DNA of 64,000 nt. Origin: Bradyrhizobium sp. CCGE-LA001. Lineage in GTDB: Bacteria > Pseudomonadota > Alphaproteobacteria > Rhizobiales > Xanthobacteraceae. Below are positions 34,666 through 43,616 of this stretch, piece by piece; position 1 is the stretch's first letter, and each line of letters starts with the position of its first letter. Both the position numbers and the translations under genes were made by a program. The notes under the pieces were generated by a model. It was not told the origin of the DNA, did not search any database, and saw nothing but the letters and a program-made list of their open reading frames with translations. The stretch spans positions 2,287,501-2,351,500 of the forward strand of contig NZ_CP013949.1 in the NCBI RefSeq assembly GCF_000296215.2, read 5' to 3'.

Positions 34666-35719
34666 TAGGGCGCTGATAAGCCTTTGTGATTGCCTGCGAG
34701 GTGCACCGCCTGTCGACGTGGACTGGATGTCCGTCATCGGGCTCGCGAACCAGACGCTGACGACGCCCGCGCTTATTGACTTCGTCGATCGATATGAATC
34801 GGTGCTACCTGAGGACCTCTGCGAGTATGTCCGTCAGATCTATCGTCGAAATGTTCATCGCAACGAGCGGTTGGCGGTTCAATTGGAGGAAGCCGTTGTT
34901 GCGATGAATGGGCGCGGAGTCACGCCCGTGTTGCTTAAAGGGGCGGCGACGCTGGCTGCCACGCCTAACGAGCGGCGAGGAGTTCGGCTGATGTCCGATC
35001 TGGATATCATGGTCATGCCGGATGAAGCTGAAACAGCGATCGCTGCTCTTCGTGAAATTGGCTACGGCATTCATGTTCAGGCGTCTCGAGAGAGCCGGAG
35101 ATGGTTCGTCGAACTGATCCGATCGACGGATGTTGGCACCATCGATCTGCAGCAGGCGGCGCCAGGCCCTGCCCACTTCTACCGCGACCCTGCGCTGAGC
35201 CATTGCGTCCCTGCGGCGCTGGGGCGGGGGGGTGTGCGAATTCCGACGCCCATGTACCGGGCGCTCATGTTGATCATCCATGATCAGTTTCAAGACTACG
35301 GCTATTGGCTCGGCGACCTGGACCTTCGGCATCTGGTCGAACTACGCGATCTGAACAGTTCCGTTGGAGGTCTCGATTGGGAAGAGCTTAACTCCTATAG
35401 TTCGGGCGAACTGATGAAGAATGCGGTTGAAACCCAGCTGGTTGCCCTCGCGCAGCTGCTTGGGGTCGAGATCCCGCATGCGCTGCGCTCCCGACTGATT
35501 CCGCGTCTGCAGTTCGTTCGCCAATTGACGCAGGCGCGCTTTCCGAGCTCACGCGTGCCCCTCCTCGCGATGTCCGTTCTGGATCTCAGAAACTACCGGC
35601 GAGACGCGTCCCTTGGCTCCGCGCGGAGCGCGCGCCGCGGGCTGTGGTCCATCCCAAAAGCGGGCACCTTGCACTTTTTGCTGAAGGCGGCCGCCGCAGT
35701 TCGTGCGGGGAAGGTCTAG
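34652..35719 (+). CDS. Nucleotidyltransferase family protein (NTP_transf_5 type)
   Basis: A 355-residue protein of the uncharacterised NTP_transf_5 nucleotidyltransferase group. Visible hallmarks are VTPVLLKGAATLAA, then RRGVRLMSDLDIMVMPDE, where the two Asp residues (near 115 and 117) are the metal ligands, and a later HDQFQDYGYWLGDLDLRHL region. It probably transfers a nucleotide or an adenyl-type group to an unknown acceptor. Members are paired with HPr-kinase-like or PqqD proteins, as here, in surface polysaccharide, exosortase and peptide-modification loci. The ATG overlaps the kinase gene by 14 bases. It is the last gene of this pair; 76 bases separate it from the converging H-NS-type gene. 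Confidence 0.85.
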   Translation: MVKHSRALISLCDCLRGAPPVDVDWMSVIGLANQTLTTPALIDFVDRYESVLPEDLCEYVRQIYRRNVHRNERLAVQLEEAVVAMNGRGVTPVLLKGAATLAATPNERRGVRLMSDLDIMVMPDEAETAIAALREIGYGIHVQASRESRRWFVELIRSTDVGTIDLQQAAPGPAHFYRDPALSHCVPAALGRGGVRIPTPMYRALMLIIHDQFQDYGYWLGDLDLRHLVELRDLNSSVGGLDWEELNSYSSGELMKNAVETQLVALAQLLGVEIPHALRSRLIPRLQFVRQLTQARFPSSRVPLLAMSVLDLRNYRRDASLGSARSARRGLWSIPKAGTLHFLLKAAAAVRAGKV

Positions 35720-35795
35720 GGATAGGCGACGACGGCGACATCGACCTTGGAGATGAAGGAGAGTCTTCCCCGTGGCCGCAGAGCTAGGAATGCTC

Positions 35796-36206
35796 TTACC
35801 CACCAGCATTCCGGTCAGGCGAGTCGCCGTTCTCGCGGATTTTGAATTCATCCAGCGTGTGGCCGGATTGAAGGGCGGCAACTAGCCAGCGAGGCTGTTT
35901 ACCGCGTCCGGACCAGGTCTCGGTCGGCTGCAGTGGGTTACAGTATTTCGGCAAGACCTTCGGATATTTGCGGCGCGGCTGGGGCTGGCCTGCCCCCGTT
36001 TCGGTCGCCGCGCTTTCAGAGTCACCGAACTGGTCCGGCTGGTTCAGCTGCGCAAGGCGTTTTTCGAGTTCCCGCTTTTCGGCTGTAATTTTTTCGGCGA
36101 GAATCTTCGTGAGCTCCTCGTGGAGGAGCCAAAGTTCCTCAAAACCCATGGCTTCGAGATCCTGCCTCCGCATGGCATTCTCGTCACCGCTCGACGGACT
36201 GGTCAT
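35796..36206 (-). CDS. H-NS/HvrA-type DNA-binding protein (copy 1)
   Basis: A 136-residue H-NS family nucleoid protein. The N-terminal part (MGFEELWLLHEELTKILAEK, then KRELEKRLAQL) is the oligomerisation coiled coil. The C-terminal DNA-binding motif is RRKYPKVLPKYCNPLQPTET then WSGRGKQPRWLVAALQSG, matching the HvrA/Spb/H-NS core TWSGRGxxPRW. It binds AT-rich DNA and usually silences or tunes genes. A start at 36206 (GGTGGA nearby) or at the internal ATG at 36173 is possible. It is divergent to a second H-NS-type gene with a 655-base AT-rich gap between, at the edge of the polysaccharide locus. Confidence 0.9.
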   Translation of the reverse strand: MTSPSSGDENAMRRQDLEAMGFEELWLLHEELTKILAEKITAEKRELEKRLAQLNQPDQFGDSESAATETGAGQPQPRRKYPKVLPKYCNPLQPTETWSGRGKQPRWLVAALQSGHTLDEFKIRENGDSPDRNAGG

Positions 36207-36861
36207 TCATCCACCATCCTCCAAATTACGTCAGTGTCGAAATTGACGCGGCAATAAAAATCATTATATTGTATTTAATAGTTATTACGATGATTATTTT
36301 ATTATATGCCTTAAAAAAGGCGAGGCGCCTCAAGGCGCGCGTAGCGGAGGAATTGTTTTGATTGAGTATCCTCTCGAACGTCTTCAGGATTCGATCAGCC
36401 GGTTTGTCGTTCCCTCGGCTGCATGTTTGGATGTCCAGGTCTTGAGATCCCAAATTGAGCTCCGACGTCGTGCGCTCCGGGATATCGAAGTTATTCGCTC
36501 TCGTTTGCAAATATGGGACGGCCGACCGATAACAAGGGTGTCTCGACGGGCGAAACGCAGCTCGCCACGCAGCGTATCAAGGGGACGGCGGGGAAGGCCA
36601 TTCACGAGACCTGGCTAATGTCACCCGTCAACGTGGGCGATCGCGTGAACGGTTGGCTGCACCTCAGGCGTGCAATATAACCCCGTCTCGCAGTTAATTG
36701 TGCGAATCGTTCATTTTCTGGCTTGATTAGTCGGCGCGGCGCGGTTATGTGGCGCGGGTTTCCGCACGGTTCCATGTATTTTTTTGTAAACCTTTGAGCT
36801 CTCCGGCTTGATTATTGTTGGCGGGAACATTATCAGTTGGGCACAACTATACGGTGGAATC
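36207..36861. other. AT-rich divergent control region between two H-NS-type genes
   Basis: 655 bases. Very AT-rich at 36240-36315 and 36700-36830, with normal GC between. A short palindrome, GAGGCGCCTC, lies at about 36320-36330. A TTG-initiated frame at 36358-36618 is basic and has no motif; I do not call it. The layout suits autoregulation by the two flanking nucleoid proteins. Confidence 0.5.
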
Positions 36862-37230
36862 ATGTCGGCAAAGAAACTCGAATTAGAATCCATGTCGCTT
36901 GACGATCTTTGGTCGCTGCATGAAGAGATCAGTGGGATCTTGTCCGACCGGATCAAGGCAGAAAAGCATGAGTTAGAGAAACGCCTGGCCGCTCTCGGGG
37001 GCGGCGCAGCTTCTTTGGCAGACTCAAGTGCGTCAGGCCTATCTCAGACCGGCAAACCAAGGCGCAAATATCCGCGCGTGCTGCCGAAGTATCGCAACCC
37101 CCAGACTTCCGAGACCTGGTCAGGGCGTGGCAAGCGGCCGCGTTGGTTGGTTGCTGCGATGAAGTCCGGCAAGCGGATTGAGGAGTTTCGTATTGGGGAG
37201 GCGGGGTCGAAGCTCCGTCAGAGGGCCTGA
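36862..37230 (+). CDS. H-NS/HvrA-type DNA-binding protein (copy 2)
   Basis: A 122-residue paralogue of the protein at 35796-36206. The coiled-coil N-terminus (LESMSLDDLWSLHEEISGIL, then RIKAEKHELEKRLAAL) and the DNA-binding C-terminus (RRKYPRVLPKYRNP, TSETWSGRGKRPRWLVAAMK) align throughout. The ATG at 36862 is chosen: GGTGGA lies just ahead and the frame upstream is hydrophobic and non-family. It is transcribed toward the polysaccharide genes and converges with the sugar transferase gene. Likely silencer or modulator of AT-rich promoters nearby (inference). Confidence 0.92.
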   Translation: MSAKKLELESMSLDDLWSLHEEISGILSDRIKAEKHELEKRLAALGGGAASLADSSASGLSQTGKPRRKYPRVLPKYRNPQTSETWSGRGKRPRWLVAAMKSGKRIEEFRIGEAGSKLRQRA

Positions 37231-37302
37231 CCGGATTGCGGTCTCTCTTCGAGCGGATGGGTTCGGATAAGCTCGGCGGCACAGCCCAATAGAACTGAGC
37301 CG

Positions 37303-38772
37303 CTAGTAGGCATTGCGCGCCCTCAGCACCTCTACCGGGGTTCGCAGTAGGATCGCGAGATCGAGCCGCAGGCTCCAGTTATCAATGTACCAGAGATCGT
37401 ATTGCACCCGCATTTCGACCATGGCCGCGGTGGGCGTCGGGCCGCGGCAGCCATGGACCTGGGCCCATCCAGTCAATCCCGGCCTGACCCTGCGGCGAAG
37501 GGCGTAGTTCCGTACGAGCTTGTCGAATTTTCCGTCGTGAGCCAAGGCGTGAGGACGCGGCCCGATCAACGACATGCTTCCGTCGAGAACATTCAGCAGT
37601 TGTGGCAGCTCATCGAAGCTTGTCCGGCGCAACCATTTGCCGACGCGGGTGACGCGCCGATCCGTGCGGTTGGCCTGAAGGATCACGGGCCCGTCCTCGA
37701 GCACATCCATGGTCCGGAATTTACGGATCAGGAAGACCCGGCCGTTGAAGCCGCAGCGTTGCTGCCGGAAGAATACCGGGCCGGGAGAATCCAGTTTGAT
37801 CGCGACCGCCGCCAGCGCCAGCAACGGGGCAAATATCGCTAAGGCGAGGCCCGCGCCAATAAGATCGATCATCCGCTTTGTCCCGCATTCCAGCGGCGTA
37901 AGGGGGCCACGCTGGAGTTCTACGCAAACGGCGCTTCCGAGCGTCCGGGTAGGATGCCGAAGCAACTCGGATGTCGTGCCGACGGGCACGAACATGATCG
38001 GGAATGGCAATACTCGCAGCTCGGCAACGAAGGCTCGCAGTTCGGGCCATCGCTCCGGGTCAGCTTCGACCACCACCTGGTCGAGCTGGCAATTGCGAAT
38101 GTAGTCAATCACACGGGCTCTCAGCCGCTTTCGAGAGGCAGGACCGAAGCCAAGCGGAGGCAAGCTGAACCGTCCCTTGATGCAATACCCGTGCATTGAG
38201 AGGGTTTCTGACAGCCCGACGTTCTTCGACGGTGGTTGGTCGGTGATCAGGACGATATTCGTATTGGCGAACTTTCTGCCGCTCAAGCCCTTTCCGAGCA
38301 GCACCTTGACCGCCCACCGTTCGGCTGTAAGCAGGCCCAAGGCGACGACGCCGAAAAGCAGGGCCGCTTGCTGAGAGGTCCCCGGGCGAACCTCTAAGCC
38401 ATGCAGGATCCAAAAGAAGACCAGCAATGACGCCCAGGCCATGCAGACAGCGCGTATCTGGTTTCGGAGGAGGAGGAGCTCAACTGGCCGATAAAGGCCT
38501 TGGGTTTTCAGCAGGCAAACGAGGCAAGCTGCGCTGGCCAGCGCCAGGCCAATCATGTCACTCAGCTCGGCGGCGGCTCGCCCATTCTGAGCTTGGAATA
38601 GAAATGTAGAAACGACGCCAGCAAACAGGATCGCCGCAATGTCCACACAGACGGCCACGTGTTCGACCGCGTCATAACGAAGGGGCCATTTGTGCTGGTG
38701 GGATGCTGGCAGTCCTGGACTGACACGATCGGCAATCTCACGATCAGGGAAATGTCGATTCACGAAATTCAT
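37303..38772 (-). CDS. Initiating sugar-1-phosphate transferase (WbaP/ExoY/polyisoprenyl type)
   Basis: A 489-residue polyprenyl glycosylphosphotransferase. An N-terminal membrane part (about residues 30-150, four to five helices) and a CoA-binding-like middle (about 160-270) precede the catalytic bacterial sugar-transferase domain: KRMIDLIGAGLALAIFAP, then KLDSPGPVFFRQQRCGFNGR, VFLIRKFRTMDV, GPRPHALAHDGKFD and RRRVRPGLTGWAQVHG. It transfers a hexose-1-phosphate to undecaprenyl phosphate and starts repeat-unit assembly on the cytoplasmic face. It is the first visible step of the locus. An AT-rich promoter lies upstream (38773-38870), where leftward boxes are seen. Confidence 0.94.
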   Translation of the reverse strand: MNFVNRHFPDREIADRVSPGLPASHQHKWPLRYDAVEHVAVCVDIAAILFAGVVSTFLFQAQNGRAAAELSDMIGLALASAACLVCLLKTQGLYRPVELLLLRNQIRAVCMAWASLLVFFWILHGLEVRPGTSQQAALLFGVVALGLLTAERWAVKVLLGKGLSGRKFANTNIVLITDQPPSKNVGLSETLSMHGYCIKGRFSLPPLGFGPASRKRLRARVIDYIRNCQLDQVVVEADPERWPELRAFVAELRVLPFPIMFVPVGTTSELLRHPTRTLGSAVCVELQRGPLTPLECGTKRMIDLIGAGLALAIFAPLLALAAVAIKLDSPGPVFFRQQRCGFNGRVFLIRKFRTMDVLEDGPVILQANRTDRRVTRVGKWLRRTSFDELPQLLNVLDGSMSLIGPRPHALAHDGKFDKLVRNYALRRRVRPGLTGWAQVHGCRGPTPTAAMVEMRVQYDLWYIDNWSLRLDLAILLRTPVEVLRARNAY

Positions 38773-38798
38773 CGCGCGCGCCCTGCAATTTAATATTT

Positions 38799-38828
38799 AA
38801 TTTATTATTAATTAACTGAGATTATCAA
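38799..38828 (-). promoter_or_regulatory. Possible promoter of the sugar transferase gene
   Basis: Read leftward, TTGATA (38828-38823) and TAAATT (38804-38799) are spaced by 18 bases inside an AT-rich island just upstream of the ATG at 38772. Confidence 0.3.
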
Positions 38829-38922
38829 GATAAAAATAGCGATTCGGCAAATTAATTTTGGCCGCCTGTCTTGCCGCCGTCCACCATCGTCCGTCGAACC
38901 AGGGGGCGCCGGCGCTTGGATT

Positions 38923-40863
38923 TTACCGAGAGCCCTGTCGGAAGTGGCGCGCACGCACTTGGTCGAGGTATGACGGATCCTGCTCGGAAATCAGGCTCTC
39001 AAGATAGGTCTTGCCGTCGGCCGAGGCTGACCGGTACGCGCTCACGAGCGCCGGTCTGAGGGCTGGCCGCTGCGTGACGACCAGATTCACGTCGCGCTTG
39101 ATCAAGTCGCGAAATTCCGGCTCCCGTACCACAGCATCTGTAGCGAGCGCGACGGATAGGCGCAACGGCAGCAGATCCAAATCGTTCGGTGCAGTGTAGT
39201 ATGACATCTTGAGCAGTGCTGCCGTGCCAGGCTGGGGCGAACTGTGCTTGGACGCCGCCAGCATGAGCCAAATGTCTCCGCGGAGCGGCGACGAGCGCAA
39301 TGCGCGAGCAAGCGTATTCGAAAGTTCTGGAAGAGCCGTCTCTTGCTCGCCCGCAATCGAAGTCGGTTTCGATATCCCGTTCGGCCATGCTGCAGTCGAC
39401 ACAATCTTCGATAAGGAGGGTCGACCACCAAGATACCACTCAGGCACGACCAGCCACAGTGCCTGCATCATCAGCGTGATCCCTAGCACCACCAGAGTGA
39501 CCCGGGGCCAAGCGGCGAAAAGCGCTGACGCGAACTTGGGGTAAGAAGCTGGAACTGGATCTGCAACTCGGTCGGGCGCCCCCTTCGATTCCAAAGATAG
39601 GGAATCTCGCCCTGCGCCGGGAATGCTTTGACCGAATGCAAGTCCGAAAAGCACGGCGGCCGAAAGCGACGCACCCAAACCCAGAACTCCATGGTCGGCA
39701 AAGGCGAGGATCATCAGCGCAATTGCAGCTGCGGCCCCCAAGGCTGGATATGAGTAATCATGAACTCGCGACAGAGAACGCCAGATCAGAACACCTGCGC
39801 CTAGAATTACAACAATCAGGACGGTACAAAGAAAAACCCACCCCATGTCTATAACGACGGTGGCGGCGGCGGTTGGCCGCTCTCGCGAGGCGCTGGCCCC
39901 AGCGTCCCGATAAATCGGCAGCAGGACCGTCGAAGCGCCTGCACCGGATCCCGCCGGCCCGACATCCTGCAGCATGCGCTCGGTTGCAGTCTGGCTGCTC
40001 GTCGATAACGCAATCGTCGGATCAGTGTTCGTTCTGAGCGGAAGGAGGGTAAGAGTGGAAATGAAGATGATCATGGCGGCGGCCATGACGCCAGCGGTGC
40101 CCCACACGCCCAAGAACCACCTGCGAATAGCGAACACCGAGAGCAACAGTCCCGATCCGAGGAGGGCGGCAACGATGGAGGCCAAGTTGCCTCGAATGAG
40201 CAGCGCGGCCATGCAGACGGTCATCGTGATGATCGCGGCTAACAGAGCGGGGTAGGGGGCCGACGCTATTGTTTCTGGTCGACGGAGCCTCCGCAACTGA
40301 TCGACCGCGCGTATCGCCGAGGCGGTAGACACCAAGACGCCGAGTACCACAAGGGTCGCACCATCGGGGCCAGCGGCGCCATTAGTTTCCTTGCTGAACC
40401 ACAGAGCCGTAGCAATCGTAGTTAGCGACAGTAAAAGATATAGGACTTGGGCTGCGCGAATCCGGTCAAGCGCGACGACCGCAGTGACGAGGGCTGCGGC
40501 GAGGACGGCGCAATACTGCACGAGCGAGAACATGGTCGCCCCAGTATCGACCGTGATTATTTCGGCGAGGGGCTCGTTCAAGGCCGTCGATGCAGTTGCC
40601 CAGATGGGATTTCCCAGTGTGCCGATTGGCAAGGGCACTGCCTGCAGGGCCATCAAGAACGCCGGAGTCGCAAGAATAATGACCAGGCCCGGCCGGAGCA
40701 GCTTGGCGAGCCCGAGCGAGGAGGCCGGTAGAAAAATCGCCACGATCAGCGACGCCGTCGCAAGTACGAAGGCTACCATCACCCAACTTCGCAAGTCTTC
40801 CGGCATTGCGAGCGCCGCGGCAATCGCCACCAATTCGGCCAACATGACAAGCCGGATGATCAT
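38923..40863 (-). CDS. Polytopic membrane protein, candidate polysaccharide polymerase/O-antigen ligase-like
   Basis: A 646-residue protein with about ten or eleven membrane helices and a C-terminal soluble tail (from about residue 520). A large periplasmic loop near residue 300 has VGPAGSGAGASTVLLPIYRD, resembling the G.G...F...Y signature of Wzy/O-antigen ligase proteins, and the following helix VVIDMGWVFLCTVLIVVILG fits the E/D-x-G-x-x-G position of that family. It is therefore a candidate Wzy polymerase or ligase, by position between the initiating transferase and the Wzc-like kinase. The family match is by eye. The ATG at 40863 is preferred to the TTG just before it. Confidence 0.75.
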   Translation of the reverse strand: MIIRLVMLAELVAIAAALAMPEDLRSWVMVAFVLATASLIVAIFLPASSLGLAKLLRPGLVIILATPAFLMALQAVPLPIGTLGNPIWATASTALNEPLAEIITVDTGATMFSLVQYCAVLAAALVTAVVALDRIRAAQVLYLLLSLTTIATALWFSKETNGAAGPDGATLVVLGVLVSTASAIRAVDQLRRLRRPETIASAPYPALLAAIITMTVCMAALLIRGNLASIVAALLGSGLLLSVFAIRRWFLGVWGTAGVMAAAMIIFISTLTLLPLRTNTDPTIALSTSSQTATERMLQDVGPAGSGAGASTVLLPIYRDAGASASRERPTAAATVVIDMGWVFLCTVLIVVILGAGVLIWRSLSRVHDYSYPALGAAAAIALMILAFADHGVLGLGASLSAAVLFGLAFGQSIPGAGRDSLSLESKGAPDRVADPVPASYPKFASALFAAWPRVTLVVLGITLMMQALWLVVPEWYLGGRPSLSKIVSTAAWPNGISKPTSIAGEQETALPELSNTLARALRSSPLRGDIWLMLAASKHSSPQPGTAALLKMSYYTAPNDLDLLPLRLSVALATDAVVREPEFRDLIKRDVNLVVTQRPALRPALVSAYRSASADGKTYLESLISEQDPSYLDQVRARHFRQGSR

Positions 40864-40935
40864 CAAACACCATCGTGTGGTGCGGCCACTCCGCTGTCCG
40901 CTGGCCGGAGAACGTGCAGGCCGCTGGAGACAGAT

Positions 40936-43326
40936 TCAAGAGCCGGAAAGACCATAACGGATGTAGTGGCTATCATGATAGTAGTAGCTCCGATGACCAT
41001 CGTATCGGGCCATTGCTTTAGTATCTGTTTTGCTGAGGACAACTCCGATCAGTGAATCTTGGATGTTGGGAGCCGTGTGCAGTGCGTGCTGCACAACATC
41101 GATTTTGGTCCGACCCCATTCAACGACAAGGATGTAGCAATCTATGAGAGATGAGGTGGCCCGGACATCAACTAACGGAGTTAGGGGAGGAAGGTCGACG
41201 ATGATATAGTCATATTGGGTTCGCAAACGGTCGAACAGCTTGCTTATCGCCTCGGCGCAGAGGATTTCGCTGGTGTGAAGCAGAGGTCCTCGCCGCACGG
41301 CGGGCAGAAATGCAAGATTGGTCGTCGGATCCCGCCAGATTGCATCGGCGAGCGATCGGCTCCCGTTTGCGACCTCGATAATTCCGCAGGCTGCCTTGGG
41401 CGCAAAGATGGAAGACAATGAGGGATTCCTGAGGTCGCAATCGACGATGATGGCTTTCTTGCCGGCGTGGCCGATCAATTGCGCGAGCGAGGCTGCAATT
41501 GTGGTCTTTCCCTCATTGGGTAGGGCCGAGGTAATACCGATCACCTGCGAGGAGATCTTCTCCGGATTGTGGTCGATGGCAAGCTTGATAGAACGAATTG
41601 CCTCGGTATATCGAGAAAGTGGCATCCCAACCACGGTCCGATGGATGGCGGTGGGGGCTGAAACTATGCGTTGCTGAACATCATCTTCGGTTTTCTGGAG
41701 TCGAACTGCCGGTTTCTGAGATTTGCGGCTCGGCAAGAACGGGACCATAGAAAGACAAGGCAATTCCAGCACGGTCTCCACTTGTGAAGAGGTACGAAAG
41801 ACGCGGTCCATGAGGTCTCTGAGGAGCGCCAAGCCAATACCGAGTGCGAGACCACCAAAAATGCCGAGCGCCAGCACCAATCGTGATTTCGGCTTGCTCT
41901 TGCTAGATGGCGGCGAAGCGGGGAAAAGCACCCGCGTTTCCGAGATGGGAAATGTCTCCTGCTGCGCGGAGCTCATGTAACGCTGCAGGAAGGTCTCATA
42001 CAGGCTGCGTAAGCCTTTTGCCCGGCTCTCAAGATCCTTGATCGTCAGCTCGGCAGAGTTGACCGAACGGGATTGAGCAACGGCCTTCGCGAGCTGCTTT
42101 TCGATTTCTTCCTGGCGCTGCTTCGCAAGCTCGAATTCACTTCGACTGACTTCAGCAAGTCTCCTGACTTCATCGAAAATGGAAACGCGAAACTCTCGCG
42201 CGCGGTTCCGGACATTGACGACCGCCAAGTGATCGCGGCCAACTCTTGCCGTCAATTCTGCCTCACGTCGGGTGAGTTCGAGATATTGCTGGCGCAGCGC
42301 CGTGATGATGGCGCTGTTTAGCCCGTCGCTTCCGATAGCGTCCAGATCGAGCATCGAGGACGGCTTCTTCGGATCGAAGGAAGCAAGGAGGGTTTCGTAA
42401 CGAGACAGCTTAGCCGTAGCTTCGGATGTCTGGGCACGCGCAACGGCCAATCGACTGTTGATTTCCGTGATCTGGTGCTCGTCGATGAGGCGTCCGTCCA
42501 GAGAGACAATGTTGTTTTGACTCTTGTAGACGTCGACAGCACGTTGTGCGGCGAGGGCTTGGTCTCCGAGATCCCGCAGCCTATCTTGCAGCCAGCTTGT
42601 TGCCCGGCGATTGGCGTCGAACTTTGCATTGAGCTGATCGGCAACGTAGGTGTTGGCTATCGCATTGACGATCTCGGCGGCTCGACCTGAAGAACTCGAA
42701 TTGAAGCTGATTTCAAGGACGTTGCTGTATCCGACACGTGACGCGGAAAGCCGACTAAGGAATGCATCGATAACGTCGTCCGATGGCTCGCCATGCCTAC
42801 CGGATGGCGCGTCCTTCGTCGATTCGGTCCGGGTCCATGATCGCACTCGCTGCCAGAGCGAGTGTAGGGATGGCGCCGACGCGTTGAAGTCAGGATCGTT
42901 GGTTAGCTTCAACTGGTCGATTACCGCAGCAGCGGTGGCCTTCGATCTCACGAGCTGGATCTGCGTCTCGATTTGATTGAGATCAAAAGGCGGCTCGGCG
43001 AGAAGTGACTGCTGCTGGACAAACTGGGCCCGCTGATTGGCTAACAGGATCTGGACCTGCGCCGTGTAGGTCGGAGATGCCAGTCGGAGATAAAGCAGGC
43101 TAATCGCAATGACCAGTGCAGCGGTAACAAGGATTACCAGATACTGACGCCGCAACAGTCCGATACCGAGATTGATGATCTCGGTGATCCCCCCGCCGTC
43201 GGTCTGGCCGGATGGGGTCAAGTTCACCGGCAATCGTAGCCTGTCCGTGTCTTTGAGGTTGTTCTGAAGCATCACGTACCTGTCTCGACGGGTGGGTCGT
43301 TGCGGCCGTCCGCTCGCAGGGCTCAT
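40936..43326 (-). CDS. Wzc/ExoP-like polysaccharide co-polymerase with tyrosine kinase domain
   Basis: A 796-residue protein. Its Wzz-type N-terminal region starts with a membrane helix (YLVILVTAALVIAISLLYLR, about residues 58-77), continues through a long coiled-coil periplasmic part (ADQLNAKFDANRRATSWLQD...), and ends with a second helix near 480 (LVLALGIFGGLALGIGLALL). The C-terminal BY-kinase domain has Walker A SALPNEGKTT, Walker A' IIVDCDLRNP, Walker B YIIVDLPPLTP. The tail YDGHRSYYYHDSHYIRY holds six tyrosines, the usual autophosphorylation cluster. It controls chain length and export of the polymer. The start is 43326 or 43272 (AGGT ahead of the latter). Confidence 0.94.
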   Translation of the reverse strand: MSPASGRPQRPTRRDRYVMLQNNLKDTDRLRLPVNLTPSGQTDGGGITEIINLGIGLLRRQYLVILVTAALVIAISLLYLRLASPTYTAQVQILLANQRAQFVQQQSLLAEPPFDLNQIETQIQLVRSKATAAAVIDQLKLTNDPDFNASAPSLHSLWQRVRSWTRTESTKDAPSGRHGEPSDDVIDAFLSRLSASRVGYSNVLEISFNSSSSGRAAEIVNAIANTYVADQLNAKFDANRRATSWLQDRLRDLGDQALAAQRAVDVYKSQNNIVSLDGRLIDEHQITEINSRLAVARAQTSEATAKLSRYETLLASFDPKKPSSMLDLDAIGSDGLNSAIITALRQQYLELTRREAELTARVGRDHLAVVNVRNRAREFRVSIFDEVRRLAEVSRSEFELAKQRQEEIEKQLAKAVAQSRSVNSAELTIKDLESRAKGLRSLYETFLQRYMSSAQQETFPISETRVLFPASPPSSKSKPKSRLVLALGIFGGLALGIGLALLRDLMDRVFRTSSQVETVLELPCLSMVPFLPSRKSQKPAVRLQKTEDDVQQRIVSAPTAIHRTVVGMPLSRYTEAIRSIKLAIDHNPEKISSQVIGITSALPNEGKTTIAASLAQLIGHAGKKAIIVDCDLRNPSLSSIFAPKAACGIIEVANGSRSLADAIWRDPTTNLAFLPAVRRGPLLHTSEILCAEAISKLFDRLRTQYDYIIVDLPPLTPLVDVRATSSLIDCYILVVEWGRTKIDVVQHALHTAPNIQDSLIGVVLSKTDTKAMARYDGHRSYYYHDSHYIRYGLSGS

Positions 43327-43461
43327 TCGAGGAGATCTGCAGCCGGCGGGCGATTATATATCTGATAAAAATCATATTGCCAAATTAAATAAATGATATA
43401 TTAGTAGTCTCAAGAAAAAAATCTTGTTGCGGTCAATCCGTGTGAATTTGGGTCGCTAAAG

Positions 43462-43491
43462 TTGATATATTGCCGATACTTACAATATAAT
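43462..43491 (+). promoter_or_regulatory. Promoter of the dTDP-rhamnose operon
   Basis: TTGATA (43462-43467), 18 bases, then a perfect TATAAT (43486-43491). It lies in an AT-rich gap (43360-43520) between the leftward Wzc-like gene and rfbC, and points at rfbC. The transcript leader of about 120 bases holds the inverted repeat listed next. Confidence 0.55.
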
Positions 43492-43539
43492 TGGCCGTTA
43501 CAACCCAAATTAAATAGAGCGTCTGGGCGTGAGCCGGAG

Positions 43540-43561
43540 GCGCGGAATATTAATTCCGTGC
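43540..43561. promoter_or_regulatory. Inverted repeat in the rfbC leader
   Basis: Arms 43540-43548 and 43553-43561 pair over nine positions (one G-T) around ATTA, with core GGAATATTAATTCC. It may be a regulator site or an RNA hairpin; no protein is implicated. Confidence 0.35.
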
Positions 43562-43616
43562 ATTATGGCCTCCGCATCGAAGCCAATTCGTGTTTGGACG
43601 GGCAGGAGAGTACTCG

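Noticed and set aside
36358..36618. 86-codon TTG-started frame between the H-NS-type genes
   Set aside because: Rare start, no ribosome site, Arg-rich tail and no motif; kept as non-coding control region.
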